Shown here: piece after piece, positions 28,738-37,236 of the stretch
Layout of the letters: each line of letters starts with the position of its first letter
How positions within the stretch are numbered: position 1 is the stretch's first letter
NCBI GenBank assembly: GCA_020637855.1
Contig: JACKJR010000001.1
Span: forward strand, 682,001 to 746,000
Direction of reading: 5' to 3'
Length of the DNA: 64,000 bases
Source: Rhodobiaceae bacterium
GTDB lineage: Bacteria > Pseudomonadota > Alphaproteobacteria > Rhizobiales > Tepidamorphaceae
Program-made: the position numbers and the translations under genes
Notes under the pieces: model-generated
Database searches by the model: none
Told to the model about the DNA's origin: nothing
The model's input: the letters and a program-made list of their open reading frames with translations, nothing else

Positions 28738-29582
28738 GCGAGCCTGATCTCACGGACTGGATCGGTAACCGCGAGTCCGCGAGCGACATCGTCACACCTG
28801 CCAAGGCAGCAGGCATGGCCGCACTGTTCGACTGGCCGGACGCCGCCGCGCCCGGCACTGGCGATCCGCTGCCCGCTCTGTGGCACTGGATGTTCTTTGC
28901 ACCCAGCGCGCGGCAGTCGGAAATCGGTCCCGACGGCCATCCCGCGCGCGGTGGATTCATGCCGCCGGTCCCGCTGCCAAGGCGCATGTTCGCCGGCGCG
29001 ACGATGCGCTTTCATGATGCAATCCGGGTTGGCGATACGATCACCCGCGACAGCGAAATTCTCTCGGTTGAGGAAAAGCAGGGCCGCACCGGCCCTCTGG
29101 TCTTCGTGCGCGTGCGCCATGCTGTCTCGACCGCAACAGGTTTGGCGCTAGAGGACGAGCACACCATCGTCTACCGTGAGGAAAGCTCTGAAGCCCCGCC
29201 GCCTCCGCCGCAAGCCCAATTGGACGCCATACCCTGGCGGCGGCAATACAGGCCCGACCCCGTCTGGCTGTTCCGCTATTCGGCGCTGACCTTCAACGCC
29301 CACCGCATCCACTACGACCGCGAGTATGCGACGGGCGTGGAGGGTTATCCCGGCCTCGTGGTGCACGGGCCGCTCATCGCCACTTGCCTTGCCGAACTCG
29401 CCCGTGCCGAAACGAAGGGCCGCCCATTGAAGACCTTCTCTTTTCGTGCGGTCAGCCCGTTGTTCGACATCTCTGCCTTCACGGTTGCGGGCGCCATGAA
29501 CGCTGCCGGTGATGGATGCGATCTTCAGGCTGTGAATGGCGAAGGCGGTATCGCCATGCAGGCAAAGGCTACTTTTGCCTGA
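28734..29582 (+). CDS. MaoC/HTD2-like hydratase (mesaconyl- or itaconyl-CoA hydratase-like)
   Basis: A 282-residue double hot-dog protein of the FAS1-dehydratase/HTD2 type. The C-terminal half carries the catalytic pattern FNAHRIHYD followed by GYPGLVVHGPL, as in mesaconyl-C4-CoA hydratase and itaconyl-CoA hydratase. The ATG at 28734 overlaps the CoA-transferase stop (ATGA); an earlier in-frame start adds 22 residues that do not fit. It would hydrate the CoA ester made by the upstream transferase. A matching citramalyl/malyl-CoA lyase is not next door, but a CitE-like gene lies at 60351-61226. Confidence 0.88.
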   Translation: MSEPDLTDWIGNRESASDIVTPAKAAGMAALFDWPDAAAPGTGDPLPALWHWMFFAPSARQSEIGPDGHPARGGFMPPVPLPRRMFAGATMRFHDAIRVGDTITRDSEILSVEEKQGRTGPLVFVRVRHAVSTATGLALEDEHTIVYREESSEAPPPPPQAQLDAIPWRRQYRPDPVWLFRYSALTFNAHRIHYDREYATGVEGYPGLVVHGPLIATCLAELARAETKGRPLKTFSFRAVSPLFDISAFTVAGAMNAAGDGCDLQAVNGEGGIAMQAKATFA

Positions 29583-29736
29583 CGTGACGACAGCCTTGCT
29601 GCACTGCAATATCAATGACACATTGATGCGGAAGAATCCGGCTAACGCTTGGTAAATTGCGGAATATCATTGTTGCACCTGCTAACATGTGCGGAATCTG
29701 GCATGATTTTCCCTTGATTCTTGAAAGAAGGCCATT

Positions 29737-32418
29737 ATGGGTCCCAACCGGTATGAAACGATGTTCAATCCCGCTTCCGTTGCCGTTGTCGGCGCGGGCG
29801 AGGGGGGCGACTCCGTCGGGGCACAAGTCTTCGCGAATATCATCGCTGCCGGATTCGAGGGGGAGTTGTTCCCGGTCAACCCGCACCATGCGCAAGTGCT
29901 GGGCCGCAAGTGCTTTGCTTCCGTCACCGAGATTGGCGCGCCGGTCGATCTTGCGGTCATAGCCACGCCTGCGGCCACGATTCCCGGCATCCTCGCCGAA
30001 TGCGGCAAGGCCGGCATCACCAGCGTTGTGGTGCTGTCCGCAGGCTTCGGCGAGATTGGCGAGGAGGGGCGTGCGCGGGAAGCCGAACTGGCAGCGGTTG
30101 CGCGCAAGGCCGGCATCCGCTTCATCGGGCCCAACTGCGTTGGCATCGTACGCCCGGAGATCGGCCTCAATGCAACGTTCCTGAAGTCTGCTCCTCCGAA
30201 GGGCCGGCTTGCGCTTGTCTCCCAGTCCGGCGCGCTATGCTCCGCCATCGTCGACTGGGCCGGCCCGCATCACTTGGGCTTCTCGGCCATCGTGTCGCTC
30301 GGCAATTCCGCCGATACCGACTTTGGCGATGTGATCGACTTTCTCTCAACCGATCCTCACACCGATGCGATCCTGCTTTATGTCGAGGGCATACGCGATG
30401 CGCGCGACTTCATCAGCGCCTTGCGCGTCGCAGCCCGCATCAAGCCGGTTATCGTGCTCAAGGCCGGTCGCCATAATGCAAGCTCGGAAGCCGCCCACAC
30501 ACACACTGGTGCGCTGATCGGGTCTGATGCGGTTTTCGATGCAGCCCTTGAGCGCGTCGGCGCGGTGCGGGTGCAGACGTTCGGTCAGCTCTTCGCGGCA
30601 GCCGAAATCCTGTCTTCGGGAAAACGCGCGAAAGGTCCCAATCTCGGCATCATCACCAATGGCGGCGGCGCCGGTGTGCTGGCTGCCGACCGGGCAGGCG
30701 ACATGCATCTGGAATTGCCCGACCCCTCGCACAAGACAATCGAAGCGCTGGACGCGCTGTTGCCGCCTTACTGGTCGCGCCGCAACCCGATCGACATTCT
30801 CGGCGATGCGCACCCCGACATGTATTTCGCAGCCGCCCGCGCCGCGATCGATGATCCAGCCTTCGATGGCGTTCTGGTCATGCTGACACCGCAGGCGATG
30901 ACCGCTGCAACCGATGCGGCACGCGAACTGATCGAGGCCGTCGGCAAGAACGGGCGCAAGCCGGTGTTCGCCTGCTGGATGGGCGAGTCCTCCGTTGCCG
31001 AGGCGCGCAGGCTGATGAGCGAAGCTGGTATTCCGGATTTCACCGTACCCGAGCGCGCCGTCGAGGCGTTTGCCTATCTCGCCCGCCATCACCGCAATCG
31101 CCAGCTTGCACTGGAAACACCCGGCCCGCTGTCGGATCTCGACCCACCGGACGTCGAAGGCGCGCGGATGATTATCGAGGCGGCGCTGGCCGACCGGCGC
31201 ACCATGTTGTCGGACATCGAATCGAAGGCGGTGATGCGGGCTTTCCGTATCCCGGTGAACACGACGCTTGAGGCTGACAGCCGCCAGAAGGCATTGATCG
31301 CCGCCGAAACCGTGGGCTTTCCCGTTGCGATGAAAATCCACTCGCCGCAGATCATCCACAAATCCGATGCCGGCGGCGTCAAGGTCAACATCATGAACGC
31401 CGCCGATGTGCAAGCGGCCTTCAAGGAAATCACCGAGAACGCGGCGAAGGCGCGGCCCGACGCAAAAATCCTCGGCGTCACGATCGAACCCATGGCGCAG
31501 ATGGATGATGCCCGCGAGCTTGTTGTCGGCGTCAGCCGCGACCCTGTCTTCGGTCCCTCGATCCTCTTCGGCGCGGGCGGGACGATGGTCGAGATATTGC
31601 GTGATTCAAGCGTTGCCCTGCCGCCGCTCAATGCCGTGCTCGCAAACCGGCAGATCGACCGTACCCGCGTCGCCAAACTTCTGAGCGCCTTCCGCGACCG
31701 GCCTGAGGTCAACCGCAAGGCTGTGGTTGATGTACTGTTGCGGGTTTCCGATCTCGCCTGCGAGTTTCCCGAGATTATCGAACTGGACATCAACCCGCTG
31801 TTCGCGGGCCCCGAAGGCGTTGTGGCGGTCGATGCGCGCATCCGCATCTCGCGCAAGCTCGCGCGGTTCGGGCGCTACGACCACATGGCGATCGTACCCT
31901 ATCCGCGCCATCTCATCCGCGAGGAATTCCTCGCCGATGGCACGCCGCTGACGATCCGCCCGATCCGGCCCGAAGATGCCGACAGCGAACAGACCTTCGT
32001 GCGCAACCTGTCGCCGGAGGCAAAGCGCATGCGTTTCATGCATGCGATGAAGGAACTGACGCCGGAGATGCTGGTGCGCTTCACCCAGATCGACTACAGC
32101 CGCGAGATGGCCCTGATTGCGGTGACGCGCGAGGATTCAGGCCCCGTACAGCAGGGCGTTGCCCGCTATACCATCAACCCGGATCAGACCAGTTGCGAGT
32201 TCGCCATCGTCGTCTCCGACAACCGCCAGCATCAGGGGCTCGGCACGCGCCTCATGCAGGCACTGATGGATGCTGCCCGCGACCACGGCCTGCGAACCAT
32301 CGAAGGGTCTGTCCTTGCCGAGAACGAAGGCATGCTGCACCTGATGGCAGAACTCGGCTTTACCGCCCACGTCGCGCCGGACGATCCGGCGGTGATGAAC
32401 GTGGAACGGACGCTCTAG
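29737..32418 (+). CDS. Pat-type protein: NDP-forming acyl-CoA synthetase domains fused to a GNAT acetyltransferase
   Basis: An 893-residue fusion. It has a CoA-binding domain (5-130), a succinyl-CoA-ligase-like domain (about 150-450), an ATP-grasp domain (about 490-700) and a C-terminal GNAT domain (about 730-890, acetyl-CoA loop RQHQGLGTRL). The order is that of bacterial protein acetyltransferases Pat/PatZ, which acetylate acyl-CoA synthetases. The ligase-like part retains His256 in THTGALIGSD, the place of the phosphohistidine in ADP-forming synthetases, so residual synthetase activity is possible. ATG at 29737 has AGAAGG 5 nt upstream. It stands 154 nt after the CoA-ester operon and may regulate it or other acyl-CoA enzymes. 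Confidence 0.92.
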   Translation: MGPNRYETMFNPASVAVVGAGEGGDSVGAQVFANIIAAGFEGELFPVNPHHAQVLGRKCFASVTEIGAPVDLAVIATPAATIPGILAECGKAGITSVVVLSAGFGEIGEEGRAREAELAAVARKAGIRFIGPNCVGIVRPEIGLNATFLKSAPPKGRLALVSQSGALCSAIVDWAGPHHLGFSAIVSLGNSADTDFGDVIDFLSTDPHTDAILLYVEGIRDARDFISALRVAARIKPVIVLKAGRHNASSEAAHTHTGALIGSDAVFDAALERVGAVRVQTFGQLFAAAEILSSGKRAKGPNLGIITNGGGAGVLAADRAGDMHLELPDPSHKTIEALDALLPPYWSRRNPIDILGDAHPDMYFAAARAAIDDPAFDGVLVMLTPQAMTAATDAARELIEAVGKNGRKPVFACWMGESSVAEARRLMSEAGIPDFTVPERAVEAFAYLARHHRNRQLALETPGPLSDLDPPDVEGARMIIEAALADRRTMLSDIESKAVMRAFRIPVNTTLEADSRQKALIAAETVGFPVAMKIHSPQIIHKSDAGGVKVNIMNAADVQAAFKEITENAAKARPDAKILGVTIEPMAQMDDARELVVGVSRDPVFGPSILFGAGGTMVEILRDSSVALPPLNAVLANRQIDRTRVAKLLSAFRDRPEVNRKAVVDVLLRVSDLACEFPEIIELDINPLFAGPEGVVAVDARIRISRKLARFGRYDHMAIVPYPRHLIREEFLADGTPLTIRPIRPEDADSEQTFVRNLSPEAKRMRFMHAMKELTPEMLVRFTQIDYSREMALIAVTREDSGPVQQGVARYTINPDQTSCEFAIVVSDNRQHQGLGTRLMQALMDAARDHGLRTIEGSVLAENEGMLHLMAELGFTAHVAPDDPAVMNVERTL

Positions 32419-32620
32419 GGCAATTCCAGGAGTTGAGCGGAATACAAGGCTATTGCCGTAGCACGCTGGCACGTCCTGTCGACCGCGATCCCAAAGTTCG
32501 CATGCGCGGAATGCAGTCATTTTCCGAAATTATCCACAAATGTGCCCTTGAGGTAACACGCCCGTACAATATGCTGTGTTAAGATTTCGGTAACGAATAT
32601 TATGCGGCTGGAGGGCATTG

Positions 32621-33313
32621 ATGAATAAGTCTTGGAAGCGGGTGGCAAGACGGACGTTTTTTGCCGCACTGGCATTCACCCATGCTTCTGCGAGCGTGGC
32701 ATGGGCGGTCGACGATATGGCAAGTGCCGGCTGGACCGGCGGTTATGTCGGTGGCGTTATCGGGGCGTCGTTCGGAGATAACCGGTTCGATGAAAGGTCC
32801 GTGCCGGCTTTTTCGGCAGCCGACAACTGGGAAGGTGTTATTGCCGGCGTTACGTTGGGCTACAACTACCAATTGCAGCATTCGTTTGTCGTAGGCATCG
32901 AGGGTGATTTCAGCTTTGCCGATGTTGAGGCCGTGAGCAATACCAACGGAATTTTTGTTTGTGGGGCTCCCGGCATTTGTATATCCGAGCTTGATAATTT
33001 CGGTACCATTCGCGGACGTTTGGGCTTTGCCCATGGACAGTTTCTGTTTTTTGGTACTGCCGGCTATGCCTTTGCCAAATATGCGGCAAGGTTTGAGGGC
33101 ACGGTCAACGCCGCCCTCGCTGACGAGTATGCTGACGGCTTTGTCTGGGGTGGCGGTATCGAATGGGCCTTTTTCCAAAACTGGACCGCTAAGGTCGAGT
33201 ATCTGAGGGCTGATCTGGGTCGGGTTGAATTTAATACACCATCTTGCAACCTTAGGTGTTATTCGGACTTGGAGTACGAGACGGTACGTTTGGGGATCAA
33301 CTACCGGTTCTAG
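32621..33313 (+). CDS. Outer-membrane beta-barrel porin (Omp25/Omp31-like)
   Basis: A 230-residue protein with a signal peptide cleaved near SVAWA|VDD and a mature eight-strand barrel pattern: WTGGYVGGVIGASFG, then alternating hydrophobic strands, ending in RLGINYRF with terminal Phe for BAM recognition. This is the small porin family abundant in Brucella and rhizobia. The ATG at 32621 has GGAGGG 5 nt upstream. Monocistronic, with 202 nt upstream and 199 nt to the convergent regulator gene. Two Cys pairs in extracellular-loop positions (CGAPGIC, CNLRC) are unusual. Confidence 0.92.
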   Translation: MNKSWKRVARRTFFAALAFTHASASVAWAVDDMASAGWTGGYVGGVIGASFGDNRFDERSVPAFSAADNWEGVIAGVTLGYNYQLQHSFVVGIEGDFSFADVEAVSNTNGIFVCGAPGICISELDNFGTIRGRLGFAHGQFLFFGTAGYAFAKYAARFEGTVNAALADEYADGFVWGGGIEWAFFQNWTAKVEYLRADLGRVEFNTPSCNLRCYSDLEYETVRLGINYRF

Positions 33314-33512
33314 AAGCTGGTGCTACGGCAAAACCCTACGCGATACTTCTGTGTGCCGGCCTCGTTAGGCTGAAACCGATGGCTTATCCCTGCCCGGCGT
33401 ATCCGCATATCGACTCTGCGACGTCTGCTGCGCAACTTGCGAGAAGCATTTCCGGAGCATCGCAGGCATCGCCCGCACAGCAAGCGAGGCGGCATAGCGC
33501 TCTTTACGTATG

Positions 33513-34136
33513 TCAGCCGATTTCGCCGCGAGGGTAGGAGATGATCGAGAGATAGCGGATCGGCAGCTGAATCTTCTCCTCCGGCCCATGTGGCGCATCG
33601 GCATTGAAGAACAGGCTGTCGCCCGGCTGCATCGTATAGAGCTTGTCGGCATGCCGGTAGCGCACTTCGCCCTCCAGCATGTAGATGAACTCAAGGCCCG
33701 AGTGCTGAAACAGGGTGAAGTCATTGGATTGTTCGGTGAGCTCTATCATATAGGGCTCGACGACGACGGAGCCGTCGCTGCTGCCGGTGTGGCCCAGCAG
33801 GCGGTACTGGTGCCCGGCGCGGGTGCCGCGGCGGTCGATCTGCAGGCCTTCGCCAGCCTTGACGAAGACGGCGGCGCGGCGTTCCTCGAAGCGCCGGAAT
33901 AATGCGGTAACAGGCACGGACAATGCACTCGACAGCATCTGCAGCGTCGTCAGAGACGGTGAGGTGGCGCCGTTCTCGATCTTCGACAGCATGCCTACCG
34001 AGATGCCGGCAGCCGCAGAAAGTTCGGCCACCGTCATGCCGAGCTTCTTGCGGAATCCGTGCACCTCGCGGCCGATTGCAGCCTCCAGAGTGTTGTTGCG
34101 CGCGCCCTGCAAGGCGTGCGGGTCCTGCTCAGGCAT
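33513..34136 (-). CDS. XRE family regulator with C-terminal cupin
   Basis: A 207-residue regulator. A helix-turn-helix of the XRE class occupies about 25-80 (MTVAELSAAAGISVGMLSKIENG) and a cupin_2 sensor domain about 125-200 (SGLEFIYMLEGEVRY, PGDSLFFNADAPHG). The family often senses small metabolites and controls amine or amino-acid catabolism. Chosen start is ATG at 34136; a TTG at 34193 would add 19 residues. It is convergent with the porin gene and divergent from the helicase gene, so its target is not evident. Confidence 0.9.
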   Translation of the reverse strand: MPEQDPHALQGARNNTLEAAIGREVHGFRKKLGMTVAELSAAAGISVGMLSKIENGATSPSLTTLQMLSSALSVPVTALFRRFEERRAAVFVKAGEGLQIDRRGTRAGHQYRLLGHTGSSDGSVVVEPYMIELTEQSNDFTLFQHSGLEFIYMLEGEVRYRHADKLYTMQPGDSLFFNADAPHGPEEKIQLPIRYLSIISYPRGEIG

Positions 34137-34484
34137 GTTTTTTTCGTCTTCCAAGGCAATTTCTTTCCGGGCGGATTCCAGACCTGACGGCAAGAGGTTA
34201 GGCGCAGGATTCGCAACCGTCCAGCGGGAGAGAATTACGAATTGCTGTTGCTATTTCCTCCGCAATGTGATTCCTCATCGCCAGCAGGCCGTGCGTAGAC
34301 GATTGATGTCGACGGCCCGCGCTCCAGGCAGTGGATCGACACGATCAGCGGCCAGGAAAGGACGCATTAGTAAAGCGTCTCACCCCCAGTGGCTGTTCTG
34401 CGCAAGCCACTTACGAGATTTGAAAGCCGTCGCCCCGGACCCCATATCCGGTTTCGAACGGGCGATGCGAAAGAAAGCTACCTC
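34137..34484. other. Divergent spacer and helicase leader
   Basis: No coding frame is supported between the regulator and helicase starts. A T7 run lies next to the regulator start. A 7-bp stem, AGTGGCT (34388-34394) with AGCCACT (34405-34411) and a 10-nt loop, sits about 75 nt before the chosen helicase start and could be a leader structure. Confidence 0.45.
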
Positions 34485-35834
34485 TTGATACATTTTGAAG
34501 GTCTCGGCTTGGCCGAGTCACTCCTGCGTGCCGTTGCGCACGAAGGCTACGAAACTCCCACACCCATTCAGGCACAGGTGATTCCCGCGATGCTGGCGGG
34601 AAACGATATTGTCGGAATTGCCCAGACGGGCACCGGCAAGACGGCATCATTCGTGCTGCCGCTGCTTCATGGGGTTGCCTCGCGCTCGACCGCTCAGGGC
34701 AAGAAAACCTGCGGTGCGCTGATCCTGGCGCCGACGCGCGAGCTCGCCGCCCAGATCGCCGACAGCATCAAGGCCTATTCACGGTTTGAGAAAACGACCC
34801 ATGCCGTCGTCGTCGGCGGCGTGAAGGCAGGCCCGCAGGTCCGTGCCATGGCGGGCGGCGTCGATATTCTCGTCGCCACACCCGGCCGGCTCGAGGACCT
34901 GATGGCGTCCGGCGCGATCCGCCTCAATGAAACGACGAAGGTCGTTCTCGATGAAGCCGACCAGATGCTCGATCTCGGCTTCATGCCGGCGATCCGGCGC
35001 ATCCTCGCCAAGTTGCCCAAACAGCGTCAAACGGTTCTGCTGTCGGCAACCATGCCGAAGGAAATCCGCAGGCTTGCGGACGCGTTCCTGAAAGATCCGG
35101 TGGAGATTTCGGTTGCCCCGGCCTCGCGCCCCATCGAGCGCATCGATCAGTCGGTCATCCACCTGCCGCATGCGGAAAAGCGTGCCGAACTGGTCAAGGT
35201 GCTTGGCAACGGCGATGTGGAACGCGCGATCGTCTTCACCCGTACCAAGCGTGGCGCCGACCGGGTCAGCGACCATCTGGTCAAGGCCGGACTGCAGTCC
35301 GCGGCGATCCACGGCAACAAGAGCCAGGGTCAGCGCGAGCGTGCACTCGGCGCCTTCAAGGCGGGCCGGGTGAACATCCTGGTTGCCACCGACATTGCCG
35401 CGCGCGGCATCGACATCGACGACGTGTCCCACGTCGTGAATTTTGAACTGCCCAATGTGCCGGAGTCCTACGTCCACCGGATCGGACGCACCGCGCGGGC
35501 AGGCAAGAGCGGCACCGCCGTCTCGTTCTGCGACCCTGAGGAGCGCAAACTGCTGCGCGACATCGAGCGGCTGATCGGCCGTTCGCTGGGCGGCGCGGAC
35601 GAGGCGATCGCGGTCGCTCCGGCAGGCTCGTCCAAGCGTGAGCTGCCGCAACCCCAATCCGTCCAGAAGACGCGCCGCAAGCGCCGCCGGTCCCGCAAGA
35701 AACAGAATGCGGTGGCCCCGGTAAATGCGGTTCGTGAAGCGAACGTCCGTCGTGAAGGCCAAGTCCGGAACGAGCAAGACAGAACCGGACTGGCGCGGAT
35801 GCTCGGCAACATAGCGTCGCCGCAGATTGCATGA
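34485..35834 (+). CDS. DEAD-box ATP-dependent RNA helicase (RhlE-like)
   Basis: A 449-residue helicase with Q motif (FEGLGL...TPTPIQ), motif I AQTGTGKT, PTRELAAQ, motif II DEAD, SAT, and motif VI HRIGRTARAG. The C-terminal tail is a basic RNA-binding extension (KTRRKRRRSRKK). No in-frame ATG precedes the conserved region. The TTG at 34485 places the Q-motif Phe at residue 4 as in RhlE proteins, while a GTG at 34389 would add 32 atypical residues. It is followed after 90 nt by the cold shock gene, a pairing suited to cold adaptation. Confidence 0.94.
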   Translation: MIHFEGLGLAESLLRAVAHEGYETPTPIQAQVIPAMLAGNDIVGIAQTGTGKTASFVLPLLHGVASRSTAQGKKTCGALILAPTRELAAQIADSIKAYSRFEKTTHAVVVGGVKAGPQVRAMAGGVDILVATPGRLEDLMASGAIRLNETTKVVLDEADQMLDLGFMPAIRRILAKLPKQRQTVLLSATMPKEIRRLADAFLKDPVEISVAPASRPIERIDQSVIHLPHAEKRAELVKVLGNGDVERAIVFTRTKRGADRVSDHLVKAGLQSAAIHGNKSQGQRERALGAFKAGRVNILVATDIAARGIDIDDVSHVVNFELPNVPESYVHRIGRTARAGKSGTAVSFCDPEERKLLRDIERLIGRSLGGADEAIAVAPAGSSKRELPQPQSVQKTRRKRRRSRKKQNAVAPVNAVREANVRREGQVRNEQDRTGLARMLGNIASPQIA

Positions 35835-35924
35835 CCGGCGCCGGCTGCATGCGGTGGCCGGTTCCAAAAAGTTCAACCTAAAGGCAGGGGTGATCCTGCC
35901 CGACATCGACAACGGAGAGACAAG

Positions 35925-36134
35925 ATGGCGAAGGGTACTGTTAAGTGGTTCAACGCAACCAAGGGCTATGGCTTCATCGCGCCGGAAGGCGGCGGCAATG
36001 ACGTGTTCGTGCACATCAGCGCTGTCGAGCGCGCCGGCATGAGCACGCTCAATGAAGGCCAGGCGATCAACTACGAGATCGAGGTCGACGAGCGTCGCGG
36101 CAAGTCTTCCGCCGTCAACCTCAGCGCTGCCTGA
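35925..36134 (+). CDS. cspA: Cold shock protein, CspA family
   Basis: A 69-residue single cold-shock domain with RNP1 KGYGFIAPE and RNP2 VFVHISAVE. It binds single-stranded nucleic acid in the cytoplasm. ATG at 35925 has GGAGAG 8 nt upstream. The 90-nt spacer after the helicase gene may be its leader. It is one of several such paralogues expected in the genome, so the symbol names the family rather than a strict orthologue. Confidence 0.95.
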   Translation: MAKGTVKWFNATKGYGFIAPEGGGNDVFVHISAVERAGMSTLNEGQAINYEIEVDERRGKSSAVNLSAA

Positions 36135-36142
36135 AGCACGCG

Positions 36143-36245
36143 CTAGAGCATCGCGCGAAGAAGTGGATACCGGTTTTCCGCAAAAAGCGATGCGACCTTA
36201 AAAGGTAGAACAGGTGTTCGTGTTTCATCAGAACGCCTGCTCTAG
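36143..36245. repeat. Palindromic intergenic element bounded by CTAGAGCA/TGCTCTAG
   Basis: A 103-bp element with perfect 8-bp terminal inverted repeats (36143-36150 and 36238-36245). Inside, GCATCGC (36148-36154) pairs with GCGATGC (36187-36193) around a GTGGATACCGGTTTTCCG core, and AGGTGTTC nearly mirrors GAACGCCT. The core matches a repeat I know from many rhizobial intergenic regions. It lies directly after cspA and could shape its 3' end. Confidence 0.75.
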
Positions 36246-36282
36246 TTTGCTTGAAATTGCGCCGGGACAGGCTGTGAAAATG

Positions 36283-36300
36283 GCCGGTTCCGGCGTTTTT
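36283..36300 (+). terminator. Possible short terminator hairpin after cspA
   Basis: GCCGG-TT-CCGGC followed by GTTTTT. The stem is only 5 bp with a very tight loop, so termination is uncertain. Confidence 0.35.
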
Positions 36301-36393
36301 ATTTGTTCCGGTTCGAGGCAAAATCCGGTGAAAATATAGGTAAATTCCCCGATATGATTTTTGACTCTAGGTCAGATTGTTGAGCGGGGGTCT

Positions 36394-36441
36394 TGAATCA
36401 GATTCAGAACGTGATGAATCGGTTTTTCAATCACATGAATC
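36394..36441. promoter_or_regulatory. Three TGAATC hexamers spaced exactly 21 bp apart
   Basis: TGAATC begins at 36394, 36415 and 36436, two helical turns apart. The first and third are extended to TGAATCAGATTC-like half dyads. The cluster ends 45 nt before the HAD phosphatase start at the left border of the phosphonate locus. It resembles a cooperative operator; the cognate protein is unknown. Confidence 0.5.
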
Positions 36442-36486
36442 AGAATCTGAGCTTTATCTTTTTGTGCCAGGAGTCTGAAAAGACTC

Positions 36487-37236
36487 ATGATTTCGAGGTC
36501 GCTTGAATCGATGGATCAGTGGCGCGCACCGCCGGGATTACGTGCGATATTGTTCGACAAGGACGGCACGATCATCGACTACGACGCTACCTGGGGGCCG
36601 GTGAACCGCCGCGCCGCCGCCCTCGCGTCGGCCGGGGATGCGGAGCTTGAAGCACGCATTCTCGCAGCTTGCGGGATGAATGCGGCAACGGGGAAGACCG
36701 CGGGAGGCAGCGTGTTCGCCGCGGGTAATGCGGCCGACATTGCGGGCCGCATGATCGAGGCTGGCAGCACGTTCGATGCTGCCGGGCTAACCCGCGCGCT
36801 GGACGAAATTTTCACCTCCACAGCCGATGCCGTCGTGCCGCTCGCGGATGTGCGCTCGCTGTTTTCCGAGCTCGTCCAGACCGGCTTCGCGCTTGGTGTT
36901 GCGACCAGCGATAACGAGGCCTCGGCGCGCATCACGATGGAAGTGCTCGGTGTCGCTGACCGGCTCGATTTTATCTGCGGGTACGATTCCGGGCATGGCG
37001 CGAAACCGGAGCCGGGTATGCTCCATGCTTTCTGCCGAAGCGTCGGTTGCAAGCCTCATGAGGTCGCCATGGTCGGTGACAACACCCATGATCTCGACAT
37101 GGGCCGCGCCGCCGGAGCAGGGGCGGTTATCGCCGTTCTGAGCGGAACGGGATCGCATGACGTGCTGGCGTCAATCGCAGATGTCTGCCTGCCTGATATC
37201 TCGCATCTGCCGCGCGTGCTGAAACGTCAGGACTGA
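36487..37236 (+). CDS. HAD family phosphatase (phosphoglycolate-phosphatase-like)
   Basis: A 249-residue HAD hydrolase: motif I LFDKDGTI with the nucleophile Asp, a helical C1 cap (about 40-120), motif II ATSDN, motif III Lys in GAKPEPGM and motif IV MVGDNTHD. It hydrolyses an unknown small phosphoester. Being placed beside a LysR gene and the phosphonate catabolic genes suggests a repair or side-product role there. ATG at 36487 is used; ATG at 36511 is a plausible shorter start. Its last 10 nt overlap the 3' end of the convergent LysR gene. Confidence 0.88.
   Translation: MISRSLESMDQWRAPPGLRAILFDKDGTIIDYDATWGPVNRRAAALASAGDAELEARILAACGMNAATGKTAGGSVFAAGNAADIAGRMIEAGSTFDAAGLTRALDEIFTSTADAVVPLADVRSLFSELVQTGFALGVATSDNEASARITMEVLGVADRLDFICGYDSGHGAKPEPGMLHAFCRSVGCKPHEVAMVGDNTHDLDMGRAAGAGAVIAVLSGTGSHDVLASIADVCLPDISHLPRVLKRQD

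Noticed and set aside
30346..31413. 355-codon minus-strand open frame
   Set aside because: Antisense to the Pat-like gene; codon composition mirrors its third positions.
34779..36014. 411-codon minus-strand open frame
   Set aside because: Antisense to the DEAD-box helicase and cold shock genes, both certain.
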